Assembly: GCA_018668195.1 (NCBI GenBank)
Contig: JABITU010000041.1
Span: 1 to 5,802 of the forward strand
Direction: 5' to 3'
DNA from: Tateyamaria sp.
GTDB lineage: Bacteria; Pseudomonadota; Alphaproteobacteria; Rhodobacterales; Rhodobacteraceae
DNA length: 5,802 bases
The notes under the pieces are model-generated. The model worked only from the letters and a program-made list of their open reading frames with translations. It ran no database searches and was not told the origin of the DNA. Shown piece after piece: positions 5,624 through 5,802 of this stretch. The position numbers were made by a program, and so were the translations under genes. How positions within the stretch are numbered: the stretch's first letter is position 1; the number at the start of each line of letters is the position of its first letter.

Positions 5624-5802
5624 ATGAATGATAATCTATTTAAAGGCGTAGTCACTGCCTGCCTACTCACACTGGCAGGAGCGGCACATGCGCAGGATAA
5701 CATGTCGATTGGCGCCAGTGGCTCCGGCTCTGGCCCCTATATCAACGGCGCGTTGATGGCCGATACTGCGAACAAGGCGCAGGACGGTTTCAAATTCTCG
5801 GT
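5624..5802 (+). CDS. TAXI-family TRAP transporter solute receptor (N-terminal part, cut by window edge)
   Basis: The ATG follows AGGAG by 7 nt and begins 10 nt after the permease stop. The first 23 residues form a signal peptide: a short polar start with one Lys, a hydrophobic core VVTACLLTLAGA, and an AHA cleavage site before QDN. The mature start MSIGASGSGSGPYINGALMAD matches the family's first beta-strand and glycine-rich turn (typically IGTGGTGGVYYPLGGALA), which contacts the substrate. The protein would be periplasmic and deliver substrate to the permease. Only 59 complete codons are visible; full receptors have about 320 residues. A second ATG at 5628 is out of frame. Confidence 0.88.
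   Translation, partial: MNDNLFKGVVTACLLTLAGAAHAQDNMSIGASGSGSGPYINGALMADTANKAQDGFKFS

Noticed and set aside
1..5802. tRNA, rRNA, CRISPR array, insertion sequence or phage attachment site
   Set aside because: No cloverleaf-like segments, regularly spaced repeats, transposase frames or terminal inverted repeats were seen on reading both strands.

Overview
The window is a divergent catabolic and transport locus from what looks like an alphaproteobacterium, most likely Rhodobacterales/Roseobacter-like. That assignment is an inference from moderate GC content, the gene families present (TAXI-type TRAP transporter, FCD-type GntR regulator, AA_synth/DUF1185 protein) and the compact operon style. No marker gene fixes the taxon.

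Minus-strand arm, read from about 2465 down to 1. It starts with two gene remnants: an aldehyde dehydrogenase that keeps a plausible start and its last ~60 residues but lacks the core, and a 34-codon ORF that looks like the two ends of a luciferase-like (LLM) flavin monooxygenase. Three intact-looking genes follow in tight array: an AA_synth (DUF1185) family protein, an alpha/beta-fold hydrolase (TGATG stop/start overlap), and a thiamine-diphosphate-dependent enzyme of the acetolactate synthase/sulfoacetaldehyde acetyltransferase superfamily (17-nt gap), which runs off the left edge. All the starts except the hydrolase's have a Shine-Dalgarno sequence at 6-8 nt.

Intergenic region 2466-2912. 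This holds an AT-rich core at 2580-2680 with candidate promoters in both directions, an overlapping 12-bp palindrome, two 11-bp sites of the FadR/GntR form TNGTnnnACnA, a second 15-nt inverted repeat, and a GC-rich stretch with a hexanucleotide tandem repeat and competing hairpins in the minus-strand leader.

Plus-strand arm, 2913 to the right edge. It encodes an FCD-type GntR regulator (TTG start behind a strong AAGGAG), a fused TRAP transporter permease of the TAXI type overlapping the regulator by 8 nt, and the start of the periplasmic TAXI solute receptor.

Working model (inference): the regulator senses a small molecule, probably the transported substrate or a derivative, and controls both its TRAP uptake system and a divergent enzyme set in which hydrolase and thiamine-diphosphate enzyme would act on it. 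The substrate cannot be named from sequence. Loss of the two redox enzymes suggests the pathway is decaying or complemented elsewhere in the genome.
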